From Dryas octopetala (lineage: Eukaryota; Streptophyta; Magnoliopsida; Rosales; Rosaceae), in NCBI GenBank assembly GCA_963921425.1, contig OY992832.1, positions 13,329,249 through 13,393,248 of the forward strand: 64,000 bases of DNA, read 5' to 3'. A model generated the notes under the pieces. It was not told the origin of the DNA. It was given only the letters and a program-made list of their open reading frames with translations, and did no database searches. The position numbers and the translations under genes are program-made. Shown here in pieces: positions 1 through 12,147 of the stretch; positions within the stretch are counted from its first letter, which is position 1; each line of letters starts with the position of its first letter.

Positions 1-45
1 GGTAAGATTCAGATCGAGCCCCCGACATCTCTTTCGCCGGAAAAA

Positions 46-1471
46 ATGGCAACGAGCTCAAGCAGCAACAACTGGTTACTCTCTCTCAAGGTGGTGCTGA
101 TCTCCACCGGCGTGGTGTCCATGGCCGTGGCGCTGAAGCTCTCGGTTCCAGTGGCTGCTGACTTGGTAGCCACCCAAGCACCTTCACTCTGGAGCTCCGT
201 GCTCCTGTGGCTCAGACCTCCCTACCTCTACATACTCATCAACTGCATCATCATCAGCATCGTCGCGTCCTCCAAGCTCCATCCAAAAGCCGACGAAGAT
301 TCGCCGCCGCAGCCGGAGATGTTAGTCCCTCTCCCTCCGGTTCCGGTCAAGATTTCCGCAGACGTAGTACGGTCCGACTACGCGGTCTACAACGGCGTCC
401 TTCCGAGCGAGTACGCTTATGATGCGAGTGTGTTGCCGAAGGTTTTGGATGCGTACACGGGAGGAGGAGTGGTGGAAGCTACGGTTTCGGAAGCAGAGAA
501 GGAGAAAAAGAGCACCGACGATCAGGTCGTGATGCACGGTGGTGATGAGGCGGCGGTGTCGAGACCTGTACGGACGAGCTTGCAGAGGAAGGACTCTATG
601 GAGTTTTGGTTGAATGAGAATGAGAAGCCTCCGGTTGCTGCAAGGTTTGGTCACAGAAAATCCGTCAAAGCTAGTCCTGAAGGTAAATCTCCTCTCTCTC
701 TCTCTCTCTCTCTCTTCTACTATGCGTACGACTTGTCGTATTATTATTGCAGGTGGAGTTTTAGTTGCAGGTTTAGTAAGTAATCACATGGTGTTGGGAC
801 CACTTGAAATCGGTGGTCTCCATGACTGAGGAAGTCGTAAAATTTTGAATTTCCTGATAGGAACAAGGAACCGACTGGTCGGACCACCTGACCTTTCGGT
901 GGTCAGAGCACTACCTGATTTTGATTTGATTTTACTTTTATGGTTTAAATTTCAAAAGACGATATTAGCCTCGTCTTGTGAGCGAGGCGAGCGGAAGAGT
1001 AAACCAAATTTGAAGCGGTGAGTCAAAATGGTAAATTAAGCGGAAAGCTTGTGCGAATTTGCAGGAGGGAAGTCGTTGGGAGTGTCGAAGCCGAAGCGGC
1101 ACGACACGCTGGAGAGCACGTGGAAGACGATAACGGACGGCCGTTCGATGCCGTTAACGAGGCACTTGAAGAAATCCGACACGTGGGACACGCACGTGAG
1201 GGGAATGGACGAAAACACCCCTCCCAAAGCCAAGATGAACAAGTCTGAGACGTTCCAGGAGCGGACCGGGAATGCGAACTCGCCGCAGAGTCAGTCGCCC
1301 GGGTCGGGTCGACTCAGGAAGGAACCGTCGCTGAGTCAGGACGAGCTGAACCGCCGAGTGGAGGCGTTCATCAACAAGTTTAACGAGGAAATGAGGCTGC
1401 AGAGGCAGGAGTCGTTGAACCAGTACAAGGAGATGATCAACCGTGGGGCCCAGGTCCCATTAGCCCATTAG
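46..1471 (+). CDS. DUF4408/DUF761 membrane protein, two exons
   Basis: Exons 46..682 and 1065..1471 join in phase 1 (G|GA, Gly) across a GT-AG intron to give 347 residues. The N-terminal part has two hydrophobic segments (about residues 14-32 and 56-72), as in DUF4408 proteins. The middle is polar and low in complexity. The C-terminus (about 302-341, beginning LSQDELNRRVEAFINKFNEE) is a typical DUF761 motif. This combination is known in plant 'cotton fibre expressed protein'-like families. Their function is not established; some members are stress-responsive. The start is the first ATG after a short leader, and the window begins only 45 bases upstream, so the promoter is missing. Reading through the donor gives a 245-residue frame that ends in intron sequence and loses DUF761, so I prefer the spliced model. 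The 382-bp intron carries a (CT)n tract just after the donor. Confidence 0.85.
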
Positions 1472-3536
1472 TTTTCTTTTTCTCTGTTTTTCTTTTTGTT
1501 TATAATTTAAAGAGGCAAACAGGGCCAGAATTCGGCAGGCAATTGCAATTGCCATATGTTTATTATTATTGGGTTGTTTGTTTTTTTTTTTTTTTTTGGT
1601 TCAATCGAGAGGGTGGTGAAAATACAGACTTGTATTACCCAAAATTTTCTTGGGTAACGATGATGTTTATAGTGATCTCATTTTACTTTATTGCCAATAT
1701 TTTCTTTTTCCATGAGGGAAGAAGTGTTTTTCAGCAACTTGTGCTTGAGAATTACAATTTTACAATCGAATGAATGAGAAAAGGTCACTTTTTAGATTTG
1801 TTTGGTTACTAACATACCTTTCAGTGTGTCACATAAGCATATACTAAAGTTCTGGTGCTCTTAGTATCGTTCCTATTTTGTGGGATGTCCCGAAAGGACT
1901 TAAGTTCTGGTCCTCTGAAGATATTAGAATGGTGTAAACAGAACCCGGCTTGAATACCATTAAAATGATACTATTTAAAGATAATTTATGTCGCACCATG
2001 ATTTTCGAAGCACGAGACGACTTGTATCATATCTTAAGTTCAAATTCTTATGCAAACAAAAAGAATTTATAATAAATTACAATTGGTAGAAGGTTTAGAA
2101 ACAAAAACTACAAGACTTTAGATTATACATCCAGTGTTACAAGAATGGTAATGTGCCTCCATTAGGAAGAGAGGGAGAATGTGACTCGAAAAAACTCGGC
2201 TGGTGCCAAAACATGACACAAAGTCTACTTAAAACATGATAAAAGCATGATACGAACACGAATTCTCAATATACAATACAAAAAGGGCATGCGGGTCAGA
2301 TCTATTTTTTTCTTTTTGCTGTGGATTAAGTTTAATATAACGGGGCTTTAACGTCATAGAATGACCCATCTTAGAGTTATTATTTTGTGTAATCATTATA
2401 TTATCATGGTGTAATTAATTCATGAATTAATATGAATAGACATTATTAATAATATATTTTACAAACATATTATTAATGTACGTTCGGTCGGCGCGTATGA
2501 CCAAAATCCACGATAAATTCCGGCCTAATGTTTGGCAGTGTGGATGTGGCCCAAAAAAGCACAGAAAATGGTGGGACTTGTGGATAAACACTCAAAGAAA
2601 CAAGAAAGGTACACCGTGTGCTTGCGGCTACCTTATGCTCAAGTATTGGCCACTAAAAATTTGAAATTTGGCTGAGTCTAAGAAACTCTTCGAGACCTGC
2701 CTATCAGAGGTCAGAGTCCACCATCCATAAGATCATCAACTTCTTCACCAAACGCTTGTAAGTATGAAATATATATACAGCAAAGGCATTCAGAGAGATT
2801 AATATCCCAAATGGTCCCAATTGTTATAAAGCACAACATCCACACCACACCGACCTCGTTTCTGGTTAATATTGATGTCATTTGCCGAGTCCTGACCCAA
2901 AGAAACTGAGAGTAGGGCGTTACAGTCTTATCTGCTCCATCGTCAACTCCATGTCAGTTGATGATGGAAGAGCTAAAAATGCATACAAGCTGGCTTAGAG
3001 TTTTGCTACTTATTATGGCGGTTGAACAATATTTACGTACATAATTCCATATTGTTATCAATATACACCCTTGTTTTCTAGCTGACGGTTAAATCAACAA
3101 GACAAATCCAATTTAAGTTTTTTATAACATAGAAGGGGACTAAGGGTGTGTTTGGCAGTACCAAACCCCAATAACCGAAAATGCTTTTTGACTGAAATAA
3201 ACAAAACTGTTACAAAACACTCTGTGTATCATGAAAAAAAAAAATGCACTTTTAATGTGTATTTAGGAAAAACCTGATTGGTGCTTCTTCAAGAATCTAT
3301 ACTAGATGAATGCGAAAGAAGCACCTTAAGCAAGAACACTAATAAGCAACGTAAGAAAGCAGCGGCTTAGAGAAAACATCAATGGTATTATATTAATTAG
3401 ACCCATATTATCCTGTACTGGGATTGAATGACTAGTACAAGTGAAACTGTGAGTGATTATTTCATCCTGTACAAAAGATCATAGTGCCACCACTCTCAAA
3501 GTGTTTTGATCTTTATTTTTAATAACAAGCATACCT
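1472..3536. other. Intergenic region between the DUF4408 gene and CCDA
   Basis: AT-rich DNA holding the 3' flanks of two convergent genes. I see no convincing exon. The short open frames at 1543-1773 and 2476-2664 lack family similarity and splice context. A sequence near 3140-3260 has the look of a degraded small transposon, but no ends or target duplication could be fixed. Confidence 0.5.
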
Positions 3537-4575
3537 TTACATTGCCATTGTGACTGGGAAAAGCTTATCCAAGAAAGTATACGCACCCCCTCCTAACAGA
3601 AGTGCACCACTGTTAAAACAACAAAATTCAAAAAATGTTATTGAAAGCCATGCAGCAGCCTGTCCGGTATCTGAGAAATGAGTGAATAACTCATGAGAGC
3701 TTTATGATAGCCATACAATCACTACACCAGGTGCGGATTAGGAAGTGGGTTGACATTAATAGGCAAATGAGTTGTAAATATATAACAAAGCCTACCACCA
3801 TAACAGCCAATGGGTGACCGAGGATGGAGGTGAATGCTTAGTTCCCACAAGGAGAAAGAAAGGTATTAAGAATTACCTGATTGGGTTGATCCATGATGAA
3901 AATTTGCGAAATGAAAGCAGGCTCTGCATATTGTGTAAGGGTTTTGATCAGGAAAGAAAAAATTGAAACAGAATGAGATAATTATTCACTCTAACTAATT
4001 AAAACTTTGAGACAAGATGGAATACATTGGATTCACACACAACTATGAGTTAACGTTTCCAGCATTGCTAAACAGGCTTTGCAAATTACATCATAGGTTC
4101 ACACATAAGTCTTGAAATCTTTTAATATGAGGCCAGTCACAAGCATGGGCAAATCAACACTATAATCAAGAAAGATGGTGCAACCTTTCACTTGCCCTTC
4201 TGTTCTAACAGAACCTGGAACTAATTTTTCCAGTGATAGATCATATACCTGCAGCGCTCCAGCAAAAGAAGCAGCAAGAAGTAGAGGAGCAACATAACCA
4301 GTTGTGTACGTCAAAAGTAGGCTACCTCCTATAAATGGATCCTGTCATGAAAATTGTCCACTTACAGTAAATAATGTTGACTACATATGTAAACCAACTA
4401 GAAAAAGGGAAAACTTGAGCCGGCAAAGAACACCCAGAGGATCAACTATGATAAATGACTCCCAAAACATTGATACACAAATATTCATTTTGAGTAAATT
4501 CTCTATTCTTTTCTTTCCTTTCTTTCCTCTATTGTTTTGAGTGTTCACACGAAAGTTTCCTATAATGATTAACTT

Positions 4576-4607
<32 letters not shown>

Positions 4608-5292
4608 CCATGTCAGGCCATTACAGCATCCACAAATGTAAAACTACTGGTTTTTTGCAGTCAAAACTATAAAGAAAACTTAAAGTTCTACAGAAATTCA
4701 ACAAACATTTCAATTTACCTTAGATGTAGCTACATATCCTAGCAGAGTGGCCAGCACTGGGGTACTGCATGGTGAAGCGGCTAAAGCAAATGTAAGCCCA
4801 GCTAGATATGCCTGCACACCTAGCATGACAAAGTTTTTCAAAGTTGAAACTCGTAAGATCATTTAGACAACCAGCTTTTTAACAGAACACAATAAATCAA
4901 AAAAAGGCAAATTACACAAAAGTACCTCAACTAACCACCCTATTTCACTTGAGTACCTCAATAAATAAAAGTTGCTCAGAGGTACCTCAATTACTGATTT
5001 TGCACACCCAGGTACCTCCGTCAACTATTCCGTCAGGGAAACCGTTAATTGTCCACATGGCACACTGACATACCTTTAAAAAAATGCCACGTGGACAAAA
5101 AAATAATAATAAATAAAATAAACTTTTAAAAAATAAAATAATTAAAAACACAATAATTAAATTAAAAACAAAAACAAAAAAATAAAGAAAAAATGGAGCA
5201 CTGTTGCAGCACCCCTCCCTTCGAGACCCACCCAACCCAGCCACCCACCCCTCCGACCCCAGCCACCACGCCGCCAACCCACCTGGCCACCC

Positions 5293-5362
<70 letters not shown>

Positions 5363-8184
5363 TTCTTTCTCTCTCTCCCTCCCCGAAACCCCAGCCCCGA
5401 GCCCTCCTCCCTCCTCCTCCCCCGCGTTGGCCACTCAATTCAGTGACCCACCATCAGACAAAAAGATAGGCAAGGTTGGGCGCGGCTGGGTGTGGCAAAG
5501 CTGGGAGCGACTGGGTGTGGCAAAGCTGGGAGCGACTGGGCGTGGCAAGGCTCGGCGTGGCTTGTCGGGGCAAGGCTGGGCGCGGCGAGCAGATCTGGGC
5601 AAGGCGGGGCTGGAGCTGGGGCTTGGTGAGGGGGCTTGGCTGGGCGAGGAAGGGAGGGGCGGGGTTAGATTCAGTTCTCAGACTTCAATCTGGTCCCTCC
5701 AATTTGTAGCCATGGCTGGAGGTGTTTGCAGAAGAAGAAGATAAAGAGAGAGGAGGGCTCGACGCTGGTTAATTGGGTGGCCGACGCAATCTACAGTGAA
5801 GGTGGTGGGGAAGGGAAGGGGAGGGGTGAAGCTAGTGGCTGTAGAGGGGGAGGGAGGTGGGTGGGTTGGGTGGCCGACGGGGGGAGGCGGAGGGAGGAGG
5901 GATCGGGGATGCGAGGTTGCTGGGTTTTTATTTTTTAAGTTTTCTTAATCATTATTTCATTTTTTAAAGTTTATTTAATTTTTTATTATTTCTTTGTCCA
6001 CATAACATTTTTTTAAAACCATGTCAGTACGCCACGTAGGCAGTTAACGGTCTTCAGACGGAAAAGTTGACGGAGGTACCTAGGCATGCAAAATCAGTAA
6101 TTGAGGTACCTCTGAACAACTTTTTTTTATTGGGGTACTCAAGTGAAATAGGGTAGTTAGTTGAGGTACTTTTGTGTAATTTGCCCATCAAAAAATTAGG
6201 GAGGTAATTACTTGATGGGAAATTAGCAGCAGCAGCCCGAGGATCAAAATTGTTAAAAAATGAGGGTAGCTGTAGTTCAATTACCTGCAAAGTTAACCCA
6301 TAAGATGATAGCATAAAAATAAGACATAGCATTGAATCAGAAAGAGCAAGTCAATCAAAGCTTTCTAGAGGTTAAACTAAACCATCAGACTCCGGGGACA
6401 TCTCTCACAGACACATAAAATGGAAATGATATACATTGAAAAATGATAGAAAATGTCAAATAAAAGAAGCACATTTTGGGATAAAAACTGGCGTCATCAC
6501 ATAAATAAATACCTCAAGGAGATTCAGGCCCATAACAACAGCTAAACCTGAAGCAGCCAAAGGTAATCCCTGCCCTGTCTGTCCATATGCCTTTCCAGCA
6601 AATGAGGCTCCAATGCCTAAGAGTGCAAGTGTAGTTGCCAATCCTAATGAGAATGCAATTGAATTCCCAATGACCTGACTTAAAAAAAGCACATTAAATT
6701 AATACTATATTTAAAAATGTGTGTGTGAGAGGGAGGGAGGGAGGGAGGGAGGGAGGGAGTTATCACCTCAGCCTTGCTTTTCCCTGAGCCAAATGCTCCT
6801 GTATGATTCCATTCAATTCATAAATCAGCTTTACACATGATACAGTAAAACAGAGAGAATCCATCTTCACCCAAACCCAACTCCCTCCCCCCTCCCCAAA
6901 GCCATGAGATATAAAAGATATAATTCACTTACCTATGTAACCCAGAGTCAGTGGTAGAACGCTAAGAGTGCAAGGAGAAAGGCTGGTGACAAGCCCAGCC
7001 CCAAAAATAACTGCCAAACTGTAAAGACGAATAAGCAATGAGAAACAGAGTATATTTCAAGATGGTGAGTATTAAATTGTCAAAAACACAAATGTGAATG
7101 AAGACATGATTATAGGACTGAACCTAGAGAAACTGAGGGCTGATAACTGGTCTTGAACAGCTTCATTAGCTTGTTGTCCAGTGGAAAATAGGAAGCCTCC
7201 AAACCAATCTCCAAGGCCTCCATCAGCCAAGGAATAGACTGAAGCAGCACCTTCCTGACTTGGAAAAGAATTCTAGTTCCTGAGATTATATATGAGAGTA
7301 TAACTTGGATACAGATTTTCATAATAGTTTTGCCATAAGCAAACAAATAATTAATTTTTTGGGAAATCAATCTAAAAATTTATTATAAAATAGTAGAACT
7401 ACAAAAACTATAAGGACTTGAAATTTTGGAAAAATTAATTACTGAAAAGGTAAGAGGGAATCAGCACTTAAAACACAAAACAAACTCTCACCAATACATT
7501 CTCCGTACTTACAGCCTTTGCCATATCTGCGAAGACCAAATTCGCCACTGAAACATTGAAAATAAAAGATTATCAGTTACCACAAATTCGCCAATTTCCT
7601 TGCATTTTTCGATACTATATAAATTCAATGAAGCAAAACTTCCCATCACAAAAGAAATTGTTCTAAAACGACAATTAACTTCTCACAACTTGAAGAGTAA
7701 CAGAATTCACAAATTCCAGACACTGACAGTATCCAGAAGACAAAGGAATTAGAAAAGTTCCGCTGAGATATGTCTCAATCTTTGAAGTTACACCTATTCA
7801 CTATATATATGAAAGTTCACTTCTTTGGGTAAAAAAGAATGGCTGTTACCTGCCATGGAATTTACAAATGTCTTAATTGGGAAGCTGCTGCTGCTTCTAT
7901 CTTTCATTGCCAACGATCCAAAATCTTGGCAAAGATCCTGAGGTGTAGAGTTTCCCTTCAGCTTTCTGATGGGTACCATATATTTACCTTCAAGATAGAA
8001 TTTGACAAACACAATTATATCAGTGTATGCATAAACACTAATGTATGTTTCTGAAAATCGCTTAAGGACAATTATGCATAATTATGATTTACTCACCGCG
8101 ACTGCTTTTCCGGCCATGCTTGCAGCTCGAAATTTTGAAGGAACTGATGCTGTAGCTGCCGAAATGGTTGATAGCCAAACTCAT
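3537..8184 (-). CDS. CCDA: Chloroplast cytochrome c biogenesis protein CcdA, 12 exons
   Basis: Exons on the minus strand: 8184-8097, 7987-7850, 7547-7513, 7254-7124, 7018-6933, 6798-6767, 6674-6513, 6284-6212, 4819-4719, 4341-4249, 3923-3877 and 3609-3537. They total 1059 nt and 352 residues, very close to the known plant CCDA length. Every junction is GT-AG and every phase closes. Exon 1 encodes a Ser/Lys/Arg-rich transit peptide ([14 protein letters not shown]...). Later exons encode the hydrophobic CcdA/DsbD core with the two conserved cysteine motifs, SPCTLSVLP and SPCSTPVLA. The protein ends [13 protein letters not shown]. In the family, this thylakoid membrane protein carries reducing equivalents from stroma to lumen for heme attachment to apocytochromes f and c6, working with HCF164. 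Intron 8 (4820-6211) holds a transposon, described separately. Confidence 0.95.
4577..4601. repeat. (GA)n microsatellite in CCDA intron 9
   Basis: A run of about 12 GA units lies between CCDA exons 9 and 10. It is not near a splice site. Confidence 0.9.
4905..6186. mobile_element. Non-autonomous Mutator-like element with long inverted ends
   Basis: A 1282-bp element flanked by a perfect 9-bp target duplication, atcaaaaaa (4896-4904 and 6187-6195). The ends begin AGGCAAATTACACAAAAGTA on the left and GGGCAAATTACACAAAAGTA on the reversed right. They match closely for at least 140 bp (4905-5045 against 6046-6186), and looser pairing continues to about 5160/5936. Long inverted ends and a 9-bp duplication fit the Mutator superfamily. 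The interior (5190-5935) is strikingly GC-rich: a C-rich left half with a (CT)n tract at 5295-5354, and a G-rich right half. It has no transposase. Open frames inside it are low-complexity Pro/Ser or Arg/Gly and are not genes. Removing the element and one duplication leaves an ordinary intron of about 100 bp in CCDA. Confidence 0.9.
6730..6759. repeat. (GGGA)n microsatellite next to CCDA exon 6
   Basis: About seven GGGA units lie 8 bases from the lower edge of exon 6 (6767-6798). On the transcript this is a (TCCC)n run just inside intron 6, downstream of the 5' splice site. Confidence 0.8.
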
Positions 8185-9704
8185 CTGTGCAATTATCATA
8201 GAAAATCTCAAAACATAGAAAATAAAAATGAAAATTATAACATATGTTTGGCCGACAAGAAAACTTTTGAGCCTTGGTTTCGCTCCTTAGGAAAACCGAT
8301 AGAAGAAATCATGAGTTTAAAGGTTTGCTTTACCTTAAGTTAAAGGATTTGGCAAGCAAGAGCAGTAGTAGCAGCGAGAACAGGCGATTGGAGCGATTTG
8401 CGAGGGAGATAACGTCAATGGTCAAAAACTCATCATGATTCATAAACTGACATAAGCTGTGAAATGAAAATATCAGAGATATGGGCTTACTGGGCCTACT
8501 GGTATCTCCAGTCCAGTAATACATATGGGCTTAATGGGTTCACGGGCTGGATAGTGATACTTTATTCGTTTGTGGTTGTTGGATCTCCTGTCCAGTAATA
8601 CTAATACATTTTAAATCGTTATCAACTCGTTATGACACTTCACTTCACAAATACACGTAGAACCCACTTACACAATGATTCTCACTCTCACCTTTATTAG
8701 TGTTGCGGTTCATGCAACATTTACTCATCTTAACTCCCCTAATTTCCTAACCATCAGTGTTTACAGAGTTAAAAGAAGTGTTTGGATTGTGAGAAAGTAC
8801 AACGCATTTCCCATAGACAACATCAAAATGTTCAAGTCCAAATTCGCCAATCTCGTTGTTACTTACAATGCAATATTAGTGGTTTATAGCCAAAATCTAA
8901 TAGTACTCGGAACAAAAAATGACCTGATCAAATGAAACAGATAAGTAAAATGGAAAGTAAAGAGAGGCATTACAAGTCAATCTGGATAATGCAGCATTCT
9001 CTGATACCATAAATACAACCATTTCATCAAAACTCATAAATACATACACTGTTATTAAAATTCATCTTGTATTTGACTTTCCTCTTCTACTGGGATGGAT
9101 CATTTCTCCCAAAGGCTATGGTACAAACCAAGAGCAATACTTGGACTTCAAGGGACCGTTATGTAATTCCAAAATTCCAAGAACAGCTTAGGCAAACCAG
9201 CTTATCCATGACATGGTTGAAATTTGTGGCCCGGCGTTCTGGGCAAGGTTGTCCTCCAATACTTATCTAACACAGCAGAACCTAGCAAGTCCACGAGATA
9301 CATGTACACCATGAATATTGGCTTCTTTGGGCTTCAATCCTGTAAAACCGATATTATTTACACCTCATTACAGGGTTCATCTGCAGGTCTTACATAGGAC
9401 TAGATATACACTGCAGAATGTAGATAAGCAAGAAAGAAAAACACATATTGTTTACAGAGTTTATACTATTATAGTTACGAGGGAAGTAATTTTTTAAACT
9501 GTAATAAGAAAGGCATCAGTATAAAGATAGAGGAAGAGAATGTATATTAAACTGGTCTGGTCTGTTATGTCATTCACAAGCCATGAGCACAGACTGACTA
9601 TAAGGGAAGGCATTCAAGTTGAGAATGAGTATCTGTTTTGATTTGCGGAATGAATTCAAGCAATGAGACCAAGAGCATAAGTGTCTAAATGGATCAAATT
9701 TTTT

Positions 9705-9706
<2 letters not shown>
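8185..9706. other. CCDA upstream region, no gene seen
   Basis: This stretch holds the presumed CCDA leader and promoter on the minus strand. Open frames at 8041-8343, 8675-8935 and 9067-9270 lack recognisable protein content. I could not place a TATA box with confidence. Confidence 0.4.

Positions 9707-9763
<57 letters not shown>
9707..9763. repeat. (CT)n microsatellite
   Basis: An uninterrupted CT run of about 28 units in intergenic DNA. Confidence 0.95.
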
Positions 9764-9766
<3 letters not shown>

Positions 9767-10215
9767 AAAAGAACATTAAAAAGAAGTAATAAAGATAACC
9801 AAAGTAACTGTGTTTGTACTTTGTAGGTGTTCACAGCTTAAGCTAGAAAACTTGCTCAATCTCCAAATCGTATAATGTTGCACTGCAAGCTTTTCTTAGT
9901 GCAGGGTAGAGAAGGGCATCAAATCAACCTCAAAACACAGTAACAACATTGTAGACAGCTTCAGCAATATTATGTTAGAAATGGGTCCAGATGCCAAAGG
10001 TCTTGTTCATAGGTCCATCTTGATAAGATAAGCACCCATGTAAGATAAGGTCTTAGACTCTCGTCAGTTGCAAATAAAGTCAGAAACACAATGTAAGAGT
10101 CAACAGGATGGAAATGCCACGGTCTGAAAGAAAAGCGAGAACGTTTGAATTAAAATAAAAAAGTCACGGTATAAATTTTAGTGTTAAAACCCACACGAGA
10201 CCAACTATAAAGTGC

Positions 10216-10806
10216 ATGTGTTAAACCCATGACCCTAACTCATCCTCAAAAACCGGCTTGTAAGGAGAGGACTGCCCAAGGGCTTATACAGTGCAAAACC
10301 CGACCATATCTTGGTGATGTGGGATATTTAACACCCCCTCTCCACGCCAGGGTTAGGCCCACTTCTACATGACCAAACTCCACTAAACGAGAGTCCATAT
10401 GCCACATAGCAAACCCAACCAATTCCAGGATACATCGGGTCACAAGAATCAGTTGGGCCTCATTAATGCCGAGGAATACGAACCATCGGCTCTGATACCA
10501 TGTCAAAGCCACTATGCAAGGTTATACTTTTCCAATGTAGGATAACACTCCACATTCTCACACGCTCCCGCACGTGTGGCGTCACTTAAGCCAAACACGT
10601 GGACAACTCATATTAGGTGACGTGGAGCACGTGTGGCCACTCGGCCTAACACAAGTGAGTGAACCTGCTCTGATACCATGAAGGAATTTAGGCTTTGAGC
10701 ATCCAACCCAAAACCAATTGGCAATGGGTGAAGAGGCCCAAGACCTTATGAGCACATATGCTAAGCTCTAGTTATCTGATGTGAGACATTGCTCCACATT
10801 ACTCTC
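10216..10806 (-). mobile_element. Cluster of TRIM-like LTR fossils
   Basis: Read on the minus strand, this stretch holds three LTR-like modules. Two end in CA and run directly into TGGTATCAGAGC, the usual initiator-tRNA(Met) primer-binding site (near 10666-10678 and 10490-10502). The first begins TGTTGAGAGTAATG at about 10806. A third module starts after a purine-rich stretch near 10336 with TGTTAAATATCCCACATC. No capsid or polymerase coding sequence is present. I read these as broken, non-coding TRIM-type elements, probably two or three superimposed insertions. The age is unknown but the modules look well decayed. Confidence 0.6.
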
Positions 10807-12147
10807 AACATTTAGATATCAATTCAAATAGGGAAAAAGAAATAATATGATAAGATGAAGAGGATTTGAAGATAGGCTATTTCTGAAACTTTTAAAAGGA
10901 TACCAACAGCTAGCTCTGCTTTAATGAATTTTGAACAAAAAATTATTGACTAATTTAATATCAACATACCTAAGAAACAAAACGAAATAAGCTTTGTATA
11001 CTGTTGGTTTGCAAACAAAGGATTACTGAAAAAGCAGAGCTATCTGGATTGGAGATGGAATCTGTCATATCTTACTGTCAAAGCTAGATGAATTCTTACT
11101 TCTTAGTAACCAATTGGATGCTCTATTTAAAGAAAAAAAAAAAAATAAGGGTCTACATAGATCCATGCACAATTAGAAGTTCTATACTCTCCCCTAGGTA
11201 CCGCCACATTTCATTTTCAAGAATTTTTTGTTATATTAGATTTTAATTAGAAAAGGAACTATAACTCATCCTTGATTATGGAAAGACCAATAACAGCACT
11301 GGCAGGAAGGGGATTTTTGTTAATTAAGCAGCAGAAAGTGGATTTTTCTATACCTCAAAATGAGATACTTCAATTATTTTTTTTCAATTCCCAGCCTCAG
11401 TCTAAATTGTTTAAATTTCAACTTTTAGTCACTCTTCAAACTTTGCAGCTTCCTGTCAAAGCCTCCAAAGTACCCTTCTGGTAGCATCTAAGTAATATTG
11501 GAGGACAACACGTATTAGCCTGATTTATTGCCATCCTAAAGAGAGGGACAAGAGTACCAGGACAGCATCATATGGTAAAACCATGCATCCAGCAATCAAA
11601 GAACTAAAGTGTGTGACTGGCAGATTGGTTGTGATAGCAAGGATGTCAGAAATATAAAATTTAGTACTACTTAAGACTCTCCGGACAGTTAGATATTCAA
11701 TTTATGAATAAAAGCTTTTTTGATGTAGCAGGTCATCTGCACATGAAAATACTGAGCAGATGGGTAACACTTAGAGGAAAGAATTAAATCATACAGACAC
11801 CAGAATTTAGAAGATAGTCTTAACTATCAGCGGGTGAAACAATCCATTTGCATGGCATGTATGTTTTCTAGCAAAAACATGGGTAGGCACCAGGCAATGG
11901 AAGTCATTAATCTCCAACTTATTCTGTGATCCAAAATCAGTTTGTGAAAGTTGAGTTTTCAATAACTAAAAAACAAAAAGCTAAAGCAGTACTCTCTCTC
12001 TCTCTCCCCCCCCTTTCTCTCCAGAAGAATGAACTAAGTTCCTTACCTTTTCACCCTTTTTCTTTCCATTAAATTCCAGATTCTTTGTTTTCTCATTAAA
12101 ATTTTTGGTGTGTAGCTTGCTCAGTATAGAAGGGACATAAGGTGATG

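Noticed and set aside
683-783. Read-through version of the DUF4408 protein (245 residues)
   Set aside because: It continues into a (CT)n intron tract and loses the DUF761 domain, which is recovered precisely by splicing.
2476-2664. 62-residue Cys/Trp-rich frame
   Set aside because: It resembles no family, lacks splice or promoter context, and is in AT-rich intergenic DNA.
5193-5744. 183-residue open frame with a Ser/Leu run
   Set aside because: It is a translation of the (CT)n tract and GC-rich interior of the Mutator-like element.
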